60,937 bases of DNA from Muribaculaceae bacterium. GTDB taxonomy: Bacteria; Bacteroidota; Bacteroidia; Bacteroidales; Muribaculaceae. Below the pieces are notes generated by a model, which made no database searches, was not told where the DNA came from, and worked only from the letters and a program-made list of their open reading frames with translations. Positions 18,737 to 28,504 of this stretch are shown here, one piece after another. How positions within the stretch are numbered: the first letter of the stretch is position 1; each line of letters starts with the position of its first letter. The stretch spans positions 1-60,937 of the forward strand of contig JAGBWK010000007.1 of NCBI GenBank assembly GCA_017629835.1, written 5' to 3'. A program made the translations under genes and the position numbers.

Positions 18737-21700
18737 ATGAACCGTATATTTTTAACTATATGTATTGCGCTGGCAAGTGTCTTTGCTTCTTGGGCTCAGA
18801 CTGCCACCGTTACTGGTACCGTTATTGACGAAGAGGGTCCGCTGATTGGAGCTTCAGTGCTTGTTAAAGGTACTTCAAACGGCACTGCAACCGACTTCGA
18901 CGGTAATTTCGAGCTCAAAGATGTCGACGTAAAAAATGCTGAACTCGTGTTCAGCTACGTCGGCTATATGAACAAAACTGTGAAACTCGATGGCCGCACC
19001 TCTGGCATCGAAGTATTCATGGAAGCTAACACTCAATTAATGGAAGAGGTGGTCGTAATCGGCTACGGTACGATGAAACGTGCCAATGTGGCAGGCGCTA
19101 TGACCAGCGTTGACGCTCAAGCAATCGAACGTCTCCCAGTTGCCAACGTCGGTGAAGCGATCATCGGTCGTATGCCTGGTGTGCAGGTAACTACTGCCGA
19201 CGGCTCGCCCGACGCTGAAATCACCGTTCGTATCCGTGGTGGTGGCTCAATCACTCAGTCGAATCAGCCTCTCGTTCTTATCGACGGCTTCGAAGGCTCA
19301 CTCAACGACGTTCCTCCAACCGACATTGAAGATATCCAAGTACTTAAGGACGCTGCTGCAACCGCTATCTACGGTGCTCGCGGTGCTAATGGTGTAGTGC
19401 TCGTAACTACCAAAAAACCTCAGGACGGCAAAGTTTCAGTCAACGTAAATGCTTACGTCAAGACCTCAGAACTTAGCCACAAAATGGATGTCCTCACCCC
19501 CTACGAATTCATCCGCGCCAACTGGGACCGCAATGCGCCCAAAGGTAGCAGCCAACGCACAAGCTTCGGCAACACCTTCGGCCAGCCTTACGAATTCTAC
19601 ATCTATCAAGGCTACGCTGGTACCGACTGGCAAGACGTGATTTTCGGCACTCACCCCATTTCATCGGCTGTCGATGCTAACATAAATGGTGGTAACGACC
19701 GATTCAAATTCAAGCTCTCATACATGCACCAAGAGCAGCCTTCGGTTATGCCTGAGAATGGTTTGACTCAGAACAACGTCAACCTCACAATGAATCTCAA
19801 ACTTTGGGACTTCCTCTCAGTTGAATACCGCACTCGCTACATGAACAAAACTCTCCGTGGTCGCGGCACTGAAGGTATCTCACTGCTCGACGCTATGCTC
19901 GAACAGCCCACCTACGGTTTGCAGGACTTCACTCAGCTCCCCGACAACAACCTCATCATCGACGAAAGCAACTTCTCTGAATCGTACCACTACGACCCAT
20001 TGGAAACTAACCGTCGATTCTACCGCAACCGCTACTCATGGCTCTTAAACATGGGTGGTGCACTCAATTGGACTATTATCAAGGGTATGACTATCCGCAA
20101 CGAGTTCGTTTACGAAGATTTCTCTGAACGCAACCGCATTTTCAATGCTGCTGAATCTAACTCCGACTCTCGTACGGTTGGTCCTCACCTTAAACAAACC
20201 GACAAAACTCGTAACCGCTGGCAGTTGACCAACACTTGGAACTACACATTCCGCCTCAACGACGTGCACGACATCGCTGTGATGCTCGGTCAGGAAATGA
20301 AGCACGAACAGACCAAGCAGAAATACAACTACATTGGTTACTTCCCCGACAATATCGACGCTGAAAAGGCATTCGACAACTACGCACTCGGTACTGTTAT
20401 CTCGGCTACATCATCAAGCCCCTCTCCTATCCGCACACTTTCGTTCTTCGGTCGTGCAAACTACTCATTCGACGACCGCTACATCGCAACCTTCACTCTC
20501 CGTGCCGACGGCTCTTCGAAGTTTGCTAAAGAAAACCGTTGGGGTTACTTCCCCGCAGGTGCGTTAGCTTGGCGTATCTCTAACGAAAACTTTATGCGCG
20601 ACGTAACCTGGATTTCTGAATTGAAGCTCCGTGCTTCATTAGGTATGTCGGGTAACGACCGTATCGACTCCGACCTTTACCTCAACCTCTACAAGCTTGG
20701 CGACATCAGCAAGGCTGCAGGCTGGGGCGAAAAAGGCAACTACTACTACGAAATGGCAAGTAAATACCCCGTTAACCCTAACGTTAAATGGGAAACTACT
20801 ATCACTCGTAACATCGGTTTCGACTTCACAGTGTTAAATGGTAAAATCGACGGTAGCGTCGACGCTTACTGGAACACTACTAAGGACCTTCTGCTCGAAA
20901 CAGTTATCCCCGGCGATACTGGTTTCGAAAAGATGATGACCAACGTAGGTCAGACCTCTAACCGCGGTATTGAATTAAACCTCAATGCTTGGGTGTTTGA
21001 AAACAAGGATTGGACTGTAGGTCTTAACATGAACATCGGTTTCAACCGTGGTAAGATTGACAAGCTCAACCGCGATGAGCTCTCGTTCTACGCTACTGCC
21101 GACAAAATCGACGTTAACGACGACGTGTTCTGGTACACTGTGGGCGAATCAATGGGTACTATCCTCGGCTATGTCAACGACGGCATCTACACTGTCGACG
21201 ACTTCGACATCGTGAAGGACGGTAACCACTACGCTTACAACCTCAAACCAGGCATCGTCGACTGCTCACTCTTGACTGGTACTCCTCAACCCGGTTATCC
21301 TAAATATAAGAAATTGAGCGACAACCCCGATGATCCTAACCGCTACATCCTCACTACCGACGACCGCCAAATCCTCGGCAAAACTACACCCGACTTCTCA
21401 GGTGGTTTCGGTGCTAACGTGAAATTCCGCGACTTCGACCTCGCTGCTCAATTCAACTTCATGGTCGGCTTCGACGTGCTCAACACCAACCGTATGAAGC
21501 TCAGCCTCGTGCCCGCTACTGGTACTTATCAAAACCTCGACGGCGCATTCCGCAACATGTGGTTTGCTTACGACGAAAATGGCAACAACATGAAGGCCGA
21601 CGACCCTGCAACTTATGCTGAATACAACAAAAACGCTACTATGTGGAACCCCTCGAACATGACCAAGACTTTCGTTTCGAGCTACTACGTTGAGGACGGC

Positions 21701-21937
21701 TCTTTCTTGCGCCTGCAAAACCTCACCTTAGGCTACACTATCCCGGAACGCATCACTAAGAAAATTGGCATGAATCGTTGCCGCTTCTACGCTACAGGCT
21801 ACAACCTCTTAACATTCACTGGTTACCAAGGATACGACCCCGAAGTCAACATCGGCGAAGGCATCGCTCCTAACCAAGACTATAATATGTATCCTCGAAG
21901 CCGTTCTTACTCACTCGGTGTTCAGCTTACTTTCTGA
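18737..21937 (+). CDS. SusC-family TonB-dependent outer-membrane transporter
   Basis: The 1066-residue protein has a signal peptide. A CarboxypepD_reg domain follows (VTGTVIDEEGPLIGASVLVK, residues about 25-105), then a TonB-box-like segment (MEEVVVIGYGTMKRANVAG). The plug carries the SusC signature IRIRGGGSITQSNQPLVLID-type sequence (here VRIRGGGSI) and DIQVLKDAAATAIYGARGA. A 22-strand barrel ends in aromatic YSLGVQLTF. It pairs with the SusD protein encoded 39 bp downstream to form the outer-membrane 'pedal-bin' importer for oligosaccharides. Codon use is strongly biased to C-ending codons, suggesting high expression when induced. The substrate is inferred from neighbours to be an acidic pectin-like glycan. 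Confidence 0.97.
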   Translation: MNRIFLTICIALASVFASWAQTATVTGTVIDEEGPLIGASVLVKGTSNGTATDFDGNFELKDVDVKNAELVFSYVGYMNKTVKLDGRTSGIEVFMEANTQLMEEVVVIGYGTMKRANVAGAMTSVDAQAIERLPVANVGEAIIGRMPGVQVTTADGSPDAEITVRIRGGGSITQSNQPLVLIDGFEGSLNDVPPTDIEDIQVLKDAAATAIYGARGANGVVLVTTKKPQDGKVSVNVNAYVKTSELSHKMDVLTPYEFIRANWDRNAPKGSSQRTSFGNTFGQPYEFYIYQGYAGTDWQDVIFGTHPISSAVDANINGGNDRFKFKLSYMHQEQPSVMPENGLTQNNVNLTMNLKLWDFLSVEYRTRYMNKTLRGRGTEGISLLDAMLEQPTYGLQDFTQLPDNNLIIDESNFSESYHYDPLETNRRFYRNRYSWLLNMGGALNWTIIKGMTIRNEFVYEDFSERNRIFNAAESNSDSRTVGPHLKQTDKTRNRWQLTNTWNYTFRLNDVHDIAVMLGQEMKHEQTKQKYNYIGYFPDNIDAEKAFDNYALGTVISATSSSPSPIRTLSFFGRANYSFDDRYIATFTLRADGSSKFAKENRWGYFPAGALAWRISNENFMRDVTWISELKLRASLGMSGNDRIDSDLYLNLYKLGDISKAAGWGEKGNYYYEMASKYPVNPNVKWETTITRNIGFDFTVLNGKIDGSVDAYWNTTKDLLLETVIPGDTGFEKMMTNVGQTSNRGIELNLNAWVFENKDWTVGLNMNIGFNRGKIDKLNRDELSFYATADKIDVNDDVFWYTVGESMGTILGYVNDGIYTVDDFDIVKDGNHYAYNLKPGIVDCSLLTGTPQPGYPKYKKLSDNPDDPNRYILTTDDRQILGKTTPDFSGGFGANVKFRDFDLAAQFNFMVGFDVLNTNRMKLSLVPATGTYQNLDGAFRNMWFAYDENGNNMKADDPATYAEYNKNATMWNPSNMTKTFVSSYYVEDGSFLRLQNLTLGYTIPERITKKIGMNRCRFYATGYNLLTFTGYQGYDPEVNIGEGIAPNQDYNMYPRSRSYSLGVQLTF

Positions 21938-21976
21938 TAAAATTGAATCATAATTAATCTCTTTGAAAATTATCTT

Positions 21977-23908
21977 ATGAAACTCAACATATTCAAACTT
22001 GCAGGGATAGCCGGAATCGTAACGCTCGGAGCCGTAACTACTTCGTGCGACGACTTTCTTGATGTTGCGCCCAACTCATCTTTCTCGGCTGAAGAAATTT
22101 TCGAGTCGGAAACTGAGACCAAAGCAATGCTATCAACAATTTATGCTTACTTGACCAATAACAACCTCTACGGCAACAACTTGCCCTACGCTTTCGACAC
22201 TAATACTGATGTTGAAATGCGTTCAGCTGTAACTGAGCTCTCTACCTCAGGTAACGGCGACGAGGTTCACTGCTTCGATATGGCTCCTTACTGGAATACT
22301 CTCGAATCAACTTGGAATCAGGCATACAAAACAATCAACTACTGCAACGACTTCATAGCCAACATCAAAAACAGCTCTAAATTCTCGACCGAAGTCGGAG
22401 TTGACGGCCCAACTGCTATGCAGCAAATGTATGGCGAAGCTCGCTGCTTGCGTGCAATGGTTTACTTCGACCTCATCCGCACATGGGGCGACGTAGTGTT
22501 CCGCACCGACCCAACTTCAACCGACGACGACTTCTATAATGAAGGCGTTACCAATCGCGACGACATCTACGAGTGGCTTATCAACGACCTCAAAGATACT
22601 GAAAAGTATATGATACCCGCAATCGACATCCAAGAAGGTGTTGAACGTGCATCGCTCGAATACTGCCAAGGCTTAATCGGACAGCTTGCCCTCTATCGTG
22701 GTGGCTACAGCCTTCGCCCCGGCGGCACTATCGGTGTCATGGAACGTCGTCCCGACTACCTCGACTACTACAAAATCGCTCGCGAATATCTCGGCAAAGT
22801 AATCACCGACAATCGCCATAGCCTCGCGCTCGAATCATTCGAAGATATGTGGCGCGGCGAGTGCAACTACACTGTGCTCAAGAATGGCGACGTGATTTTC
22901 GAAATTCCTATGCTTGCCGAATCGTCGGGCAACCTTGGCTACCGCTACGGTGTGCCTATCGGCTACAACGAAGACAAGCCCGGACACGTATATGGTGGTG
23001 CTTCCAACCGCGCTACTTTCTGCGGTCTTTACCCCTTCACTTTCGATGCTCGCGACCTTCGTCTCGACGTGACTTGCGCTCCCATCAGCTATAAAGAGGA
23101 CCTTCAACCTCAAATCAACTTCACTGGCAACAAATGTGTATGCTCTTGGGGTATCGGCAAATGGAGCAAGCTCTATATGTCAACTCCTATGAAGAGCTCG
23201 GCTGGTAATACTGGTATTAACTCTATCCGCCTCCGCTACGCCGACGTTCTCCTTATGTATGCCGAAGTTGTCAACGAACTCGAAGGCCCAACTGCTGCAG
23301 CTAAAGATGCTCTCAAGCAAGTACGTCGCCGCGCATTCGAGCCTATCAACCACGCCGAAATGGTCGATGACTATGTCGACAACTTAACTTCAAAAGAAGA
23401 TTTCTTCAAAGCTATCGTCAACGAACGCGCATGGGAATTTGGTGGCGAAGGTGTTCGTAAATACGACCTCGCTCGCTGGAATCTCTATAGCGAAACTATC
23501 TACAACACATTCCATAAATTCTTAGACTGGGGTCTGCGTGCCGCTGGTCAAGGTATCAAAGGCGAAGTTCGCGACTACGCTTACTACCTCGAAAACAAGG
23601 ACGCTAACGAAAAAGTGCTCTCTATCGAAATTCGTGGTCTTAAGGAAACAGTAAGCCAGGACGACATACCCCCAGCATCGCAAGGATGGCAGCGTGTTGC
23701 TTACGCAGCAAGCTGGTGGGTGCTCGACAATGAGCTCGGCGATTTCACCGCTCCCGACAACCTCAAATGGAGCTTCCGTGGTTTCATCAACTGGAACAAC
23801 TACGAAACAGTTAAACCTACCGACGTGTTGCGCTACATCGCTCCATATCCCACAGGCATCATCACAAGCCATCGCGGCTCTATTAAGCAAGAATACGGCT
23901 ACCGTTAA
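21977..23908 (+). CDS. SusD-family nutrient-binding lipoprotein
   Basis: The 643-residue protein has an SpII signal ending in a lipobox (GAVTTSC near residue 24). The mature N-terminus (DDFLDVAPNSSFSAEEIF) is classic SusD. TPR-like helices include the conserved YGEARCLRAMVYFDLIRTWGDV. The C-terminal half contains IRLRYADVLLMYAEVVNEL and AIVNERAWEFGGEGVRKYDL, both signatures of the RagB/SusD family. It forms the lid on the SusC transporter and captures glycan at the cell surface. It is slightly longer than typical SusD proteins. Confidence 0.97.
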   Translation: MKLNIFKLAGIAGIVTLGAVTTSCDDFLDVAPNSSFSAEEIFESETETKAMLSTIYAYLTNNNLYGNNLPYAFDTNTDVEMRSAVTELSTSGNGDEVHCFDMAPYWNTLESTWNQAYKTINYCNDFIANIKNSSKFSTEVGVDGPTAMQQMYGEARCLRAMVYFDLIRTWGDVVFRTDPTSTDDDFYNEGVTNRDDIYEWLINDLKDTEKYMIPAIDIQEGVERASLEYCQGLIGQLALYRGGYSLRPGGTIGVMERRPDYLDYYKIAREYLGKVITDNRHSLALESFEDMWRGECNYTVLKNGDVIFEIPMLAESSGNLGYRYGVPIGYNEDKPGHVYGGASNRATFCGLYPFTFDARDLRLDVTCAPISYKEDLQPQINFTGNKCVCSWGIGKWSKLYMSTPMKSSAGNTGINSIRLRYADVLLMYAEVVNELEGPTAAAKDALKQVRRRAFEPINHAEMVDDYVDNLTSKEDFFKAIVNERAWEFGGEGVRKYDLARWNLYSETIYNTFHKFLDWGLRAAGQGIKGEVRDYAYYLENKDANEKVLSIEIRGLKETVSQDDIPPASQGWQRVAYAASWWVLDNELGDFTAPDNLKWSFRGFINWNNYETVKPTDVLRYIAPYPTGIITSHRGSIKQEYGYR

Positions 23909-23929
23909 TCACCTTACAACATAATCGTC

Positions 23930-25597
23930 ATGAAATCAAACATATTGAAAACGATATTCTCACTCGCTCTTGCAGCTGGCGCTACTGTTTCGCTCAATAG
24001 CTGTAAGGAAGAAGTATTCACTTCTCGCGGTGACCTTTTTCAGCCTCGATTCGCTCTTGAAGAAAGTGTGGAGGTGAAAAACAACAACGATGCTACCTGC
24101 GTTTGGTACGAAGTCAACGACGCCGTTAGCTACACTGTAGAACTAAACACAAACAACTATTTCTACGAAGAGGGGCTCTATATGCTTTTCGACACAAAGG
24201 AAAGCTATTTCCAATTGACCGACCTCCCTTACGGCACGAAATTCTATGTTCGCGTGCGCTCTAACGCAGCCGACCCAATCAACAGCTCTCGTTGGGCTAA
24301 ATGCGAATTCACTACCGAAGTGCGTCCCGAATATGCGCAGATTCTTAATGGCATTTCTCGCTCTGACATTCAAGACGAATCAGTAAAAATCTCTTGGATG
24401 GTCGATCTTAGCAACCCCGCCGACTCGTTCAGCGTGAAGCCAGCTATGGATCCTCTGCTCCCCGAAATCACTGATTACATCCCTGAAGAATCGCGAGTAT
24501 CAGGAGAAATGATTGTTGAAGGCCTCACCCCATCGACTCTCTACAACGTCAACATCTACGACACATCAAAGCCTCGTAAATACGACAAACCTTACAACAC
24601 CGTAACATTCCGCACAACTGGTCCTGCGCCTCAAACTGTTGAAGTTGGCATTACCGACGACCTCTCTGCTATGCTTCTCGCTGGTAATGACGACCCCGAC
24701 ACTCCCGAAGGCACTGTCTACAGCCTGCCCGAAGGGTCTACCTACATCGTAACACCTTTCGCAATGAAGAAAGGCTTCGTTGTTCGCGGTCCCGAAACAG
24801 GCACTAAGCCAGTCATCGTGATTAATGGTAACTGGGCTCCATACTCTGGCTCTTACATCAGCGTATTCGGTTGGGAAAATGTTGAAATTCGCAACTCTGC
24901 TATCAACCAATACTTCTTCAACTCTGGCGTTGCATACACCATTGAGCAAGTCAACCTTATCAACGTGAAGTTCGTCAACATCACTCGCGCATTCTGGCGC
25001 CACAAAGATGCCAACAAGAAAGTGGTGAAAGAATTCACTATCGACAACTGCTGGTTCGACCTTTGTGGCAACAATGGCGATTACGGCGGCTTGTACGGCT
25101 TCCTCGCACTTGGCTCAGCTGGTAAGGGTGCAGTAGCCGACTACGACCAAATCGATAAGCTCGTAATCAGAAATTCTACTTTCAGCCGATGCTGGAATCA
25201 TAGCAACAACACTGGTTGGCAGAACTTCTTGGCTCACAATGCTTCATATCAGCCTGTCGACTTTACGCTCGAAAACTGTACGTTCTACGACTACTGTATC
25301 AACAACCGCTTGATTGACCTCTCTTCTACTGAAAAGTCGAAAGTCACCATTCGCAATATCATCATTGCAAGCCCCTGCGGCGAATTGCTCGCTCTCGGCT
25401 CTGGTTCAAAGAATACTTTCAGCAACAACTTCATCACTACCGACTACAAACTTGGTGGCTCTGCTATCAAAGCAACTAACCTCGGAGTTTCTGCTGCTGA
25501 CCTGTTCCGCGACCCTGAAAATGGCGACTACACTATCGTCGACAAGTCATCGCAAGCTTACCAGATGCAGGCAGGCGACCCACGTTGGTTGCAATAA
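23930..25597 (+). CDS. Fn3 plus beta-helix surface lipoprotein (DUF4957-like)
   Basis: The 555-residue protein has a lipoprotein signal (lipobox SLNSC near residue 26). Two fibronectin-III-like modules follow at about residues 40-125 (ATCVWYEVNDAVSYTVEL, YGTKFYVRVRS) and 135-225 (SVKISWMVDLSN, LTPSTLYNVNIY). A C-terminal parallel beta-helix begins with a segment like YSLPEGSTYIVTPFAMKKG and continues through short Asn-rich rungs (FTIDNCWFDLCG, FTLENCTFYDYC). Proteins of this kind usually sit behind SusD and act as surface glycan-binding proteins. It is the last gene before the 148-bp gap with the strong hairpin. Confidence 0.78.
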   Translation: MKSNILKTIFSLALAAGATVSLNSCKEEVFTSRGDLFQPRFALEESVEVKNNNDATCVWYEVNDAVSYTVELNTNNYFYEEGLYMLFDTKESYFQLTDLPYGTKFYVRVRSNAADPINSSRWAKCEFTTEVRPEYAQILNGISRSDIQDESVKISWMVDLSNPADSFSVKPAMDPLLPEITDYIPEESRVSGEMIVEGLTPSTLYNVNIYDTSKPRKYDKPYNTVTFRTTGPAPQTVEVGITDDLSAMLLAGNDDPDTPEGTVYSLPEGSTYIVTPFAMKKGFVVRGPETGTKPVIVINGNWAPYSGSYISVFGWENVEIRNSAINQYFFNSGVAYTIEQVNLINVKFVNITRAFWRHKDANKKVVKEFTIDNCWFDLCGNNGDYGGLYGFLALGSAGKGAVADYDQIDKLVIRNSTFSRCWNHSNNTGWQNFLAHNASYQPVDFTLENCTFYDYCINNRLIDLSSTEKSKVTIRNIIIASPCGELLALGSGSKNTFSNNFITTDYKLGGSAIKATNLGVSAADLFRDPENGDYTIVDKSSQAYQMQAGDPRWLQ

Positions 25598-25673
25598 CCA
25601 TACGTATTAAATAATTATGCAATACCAACATAATAAAAAAATGTTCGTACATTTGCATTAAACATAATCTTAG

Positions 25674-25705
25674 AGTAGGTCATGTGGTTCGCTACATGAC
25701 CTACT
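25674..25705 (+). other. Strong intra-operon hairpin with UUCG loop
   Basis: The arms agtaggtcatgtgg and ctacatgacctact form 14 bp, with one G-U, around a ttcg tetraloop. No T-tract follows, so it is a poor intrinsic terminator. It separates the binding/transport genes from the enzyme genes in the only gap of more than 100 bp within the PUL. It may partly stop transcription or protect processed mRNA. Confidence 0.7.
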
Positions 25706-25745
25706 ACATACTATAAGCTAACGCTTTTCATTCTAAACTAACATC

Positions 25746-27458
25746 ATGAACCTCTTACGACATTCTTTCGCCCTTTTGGCAATCTCAGCTACTCTCGGCG
25801 CTGCCGCCGGAGGTAATGCCGACGCTCCATACGTGTCTGAAGTATGGTCGCCCGACAATGGCAACGGCACTTACACCAACCCTATAATCAATGCCGACTA
25901 CTCCGACCCCGACGTAGTTTGCGTTGGCGACGATTTCTATCTCACCGCCTCAAGCTTCTGCAACGTGCCAGCACTTCCAATCCTCCACTCACGCGACCTC
26001 GTCAACTGGGAAATCATCAACTATGTCGTTAAGAGCACTCTCCTCCCCGAAGAATACTTCAACACGCCTCAACATGGTGGTGGCGTGTGGGCGCCTTCGT
26101 TCCGTTACCACGACGGCACATACTACATCTATTGGGGCGACCCCGATTGGGGTATCTTTATGGTTAAAACCACCGACCCACGCGGCGAATGGGATGCTCC
26201 TGTCCTCGTCAAAGAAGGTAAAGGCATCATCGACACTTGCCCTCTCTGGGACGAAGATGGTCGCGCTTACTTGGTTAATGCCTATGCTAAAAGCCGCTCA
26301 GGCCTTAACGCTGTGCTCACTGTCACCGAAATGTCGCCCGACGGCACTCGTCTTATTGGCGAACCAGTGCTTGTTTACGACGGACTCCCCGACGGCAACC
26401 ACACAACCGAAGGTCCAAAATTCTATAAACACGACGGTATGTACTACATCCTTGCTCCTGCAGGTGGTGTAGCAACTGGTTGGCAAATCGCTCTCCGCTC
26501 TAAATCGCCCTATGGCCCTTACGAAGTAAAAACCGTTATGGCTCAAGGCAATACCGACATCAACGCACCTCATCAGGGTGGTATGGTCACTACCCCTGCT
26601 GGCGAAGACTGGTTCATCCATTTCCAAGACAAAGGCGTAGTTGGTCGCGTTGTTCACCTCAACCCTGTCACATGGGTTGACGGCTGGCCTGTAATGGGTG
26701 TCGATAAAGATGGCGACGGCTGCGGCGACCCAGTCAGGACTTTCCGCAAGCCAAAAGTTGCTGGCAAAACTGCTATCGTCAATCCCGTTGAATCCGACGA
26801 ATTCAATAGCCCTGTTCTCGGTAAACAATGGCAATGGTATGCCAACTATCAACTCCCCTTCGGTTTCCCAACTTCCGACGGTTATTTCCGCCTTTACGGA
26901 TATTCCGTATCAGAAAATTTCGTTAATATGCGCGAGGTGCCCAACATCCTCACTCAGAAATTCCCCAACGAAGAATTCACCGCTACAGCCAAAGTGAGAG
27001 TCTCTGCAACTATCGACGGCCAGGAATCTGGCTTAGCAGTAATGGGCAACGACTACTGCCGCCTCGCGGTTGAAAAGCAAGGCAGCGAGTTCGTAGTGAA
27101 GCTCATCGAATGTAAAAGCGCCAATAAAGGCAAGCCTGAAACTGAGCTCGCTCGCACCACTGTTGCAAGCACAAGCGTCTACGGCGACGGACTCCGCGCT
27201 TCTTACAATGTTGACCTCTGGCTCAAAGTGAAAGTGCGCCCAGCTAAAGTTACCGACAAAAATGGCAACGAAGTCAACGCCGAATACTGCCAATTCTACT
27301 ACTCTACCAACGGCAAGAAATTCAATAAAATCGGCGAAGAATTCTCAGCACGCGAAGGCCATTGGATTGGCGCTCGATTCGGATTCTTCTCTATCCAACC
27401 TCACGGCACTAACCGCGGCTGGATGGATATCGACTGGATTCGCGTAACTAAAAAATAA
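25746..27458 (+). CDS. GH43 glycosidase (beta-xylosidase / alpha-L-arabinofuranosidase type)
   Basis: The 570-residue enzyme has a Sec signal peptide (cleavage near GAAAGG) and a five-bladed GH43 propeller over about residues 40-330. The expected carboxylates are visible: the base Asp in NADYSDPDVV (Asp54), the middle Asp in GIIDTCPLW, and the acid Glu in TTEGPKFYK (about residue 222). A C-terminal concanavalin-like sandwich (residues about 345-565) matches the extension of xylosidase/arabinofuranosidase-type GH43 enzymes. It would remove arabinose or xylose from side chains of imported oligosaccharides in the periplasm. The exact linkage cannot be read. It is the only glycosidase in this operon. 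Confidence 0.93.
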   Translation: MNLLRHSFALLAISATLGAAAGGNADAPYVSEVWSPDNGNGTYTNPIINADYSDPDVVCVGDDFYLTASSFCNVPALPILHSRDLVNWEIINYVVKSTLLPEEYFNTPQHGGGVWAPSFRYHDGTYYIYWGDPDWGIFMVKTTDPRGEWDAPVLVKEGKGIIDTCPLWDEDGRAYLVNAYAKSRSGLNAVLTVTEMSPDGTRLIGEPVLVYDGLPDGNHTTEGPKFYKHDGMYYILAPAGGVATGWQIALRSKSPYGPYEVKTVMAQGNTDINAPHQGGMVTTPAGEDWFIHFQDKGVVGRVVHLNPVTWVDGWPVMGVDKDGDGCGDPVRTFRKPKVAGKTAIVNPVESDEFNSPVLGKQWQWYANYQLPFGFPTSDGYFRLYGYSVSENFVNMREVPNILTQKFPNEEFTATAKVRVSATIDGQESGLAVMGNDYCRLAVEKQGSEFVVKLIECKSANKGKPETELARTTVASTSVYGDGLRASYNVDLWLKVKVRPAKVTDKNGNEVNAEYCQFYYSTNGKKFNKIGEEFSAREGHWIGARFGFFSIQPHGTNRGWMDIDWIRVTKK

Positions 27459-27545
27459 CGTCGCAACATAACGCTACAATATAACGACGCAACTCCCCCT
27501 CCCTCGCAACTCATTCGCAACAAAACGTAAATACTCATCAATAAT

Positions 27546-28466
27546 ATGAAACGAATTTTATTAACCTTAGTTACGGCAACTGCCGCTTTCGCTATGTCTG
27601 CACAAACCAACTATTCAATACTTCGTGCATGCCATCCCGACGATGTGAAGAATTACGACACTGAGCAACTCCGCTCTCGCTTCATGATGCCTAAAGTGAT
27701 GGAAGAAAACGTGATTAACCTCACTTACTCGATGTACGACCGCATCATCTACGGTGGCGTTGTACCTGTGGGCAAAACTATCACTCTCGAAACTATCGAC
27801 CCACTCAAAGCTGAATATTTCCTCGAACGCCGCGAGCTTGGCATCGTCAACATCGGTGGCGACGGCATCGTTAACGTCGACGGCAAGGACTACGAACTCC
27901 ATTTCAAAGATGCTCTCTACGTGGGTCGTGGCAACAAATCGGTGACTTTCCGCAGCAAAGACTATTCTAAGCCCGCGAAATTCTACCTCAACTCTACTCC
28001 CGCTCACACAGCTTACAAAACTCAGCTCATCACCATTGACGGTCGCAGAGGCTCTATCAAAGCCAACCGCTTCCACGCTGGCAAAATGGAAGAGAGCAAC
28101 GACCGCTGGATTAACCAACTCATCGTGGCTAACGTGCTCAAAGAGGGTCCATGCCAACTCCAAATGGGCTTGACAGAACTTATGCCCGGCTCGGTTTGGA
28201 ACACTATGCCTGCTCACGTTCACGACCGCCGCGTCGAAGCTTACTTCTATTTCAACGTACCCGAAGGCAACTCCGTTTGCCACTTCATGGGTGAGCCTCA
28301 AGAAAACCGCATCGTATGGTTGCAAAACGAACAGGCTATAATGTCGCCCGAATGGTCAATCCACGCTGCTGCTGGCACCTCTAACTATATGTTCATCTGG
28401 GGTATGGGTGGCGAAAACCTCGACTATGGCGACATGGACAAGGTTACCTACACTGAAATGAAATAA
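27546..28466 (+). CDS. kduI: 4-deoxy-L-threo-5-hexosulose-uronate ketol-isomerase with an export signal
   Basis: KduI converts 5-keto-4-deoxyuronate, released from unsaturated uronides, to 3-deoxy-D-glycero-2,5-hexodiulosonate. The metal-binding set is intact: HVHDRRVE supplies His-x-His and Glu with the spacing of the E. coli enzyme, and [12 protein letters not shown] supplies the last His. The family body starts at about residue 24 and matches the usual ~280 residues. Ahead of it lies a clear Sec signal ([20 protein letters not shown], Ala-x-Ala-like cleavage). The usual enzyme is cytoplasmic, so this one is predicted to act in the periplasm. It follows GH43 after 87 bp and precedes kdgK by 38 bp. 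Confidence 0.94.
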   Translation: MKRILLTLVTATAAFAMSAQTNYSILRACHPDDVKNYDTEQLRSRFMMPKVMEENVINLTYSMYDRIIYGGVVPVGKTITLETIDPLKAEYFLERRELGIVNIGGDGIVNVDGKDYELHFKDALYVGRGNKSVTFRSKDYSKPAKFYLNSTPAHTAYKTQLITIDGRRGSIKANRFHAGKMEESNDRWINQLIVANVLKEGPCQLQMGLTELMPGSVWNTMPAHVHDRRVEAYFYFNVPEGNSVCHFMGEPQENRIVWLQNEQAIMSPEWSIHAAAGTSNYMFIWGMGGENLDYGDMDKVTYTEMK

Positions 28467-28504
28467 TCACTCGAATATAAATTTTCATTAACTCATCAAC
28501 TACA

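Noticed and set aside
27459..27545. Repeated cgcaac words between the GH43 and kduI genes
   Set aside because: The copies are irregularly spaced and short; they do not form a stable hairpin or a tandem array.
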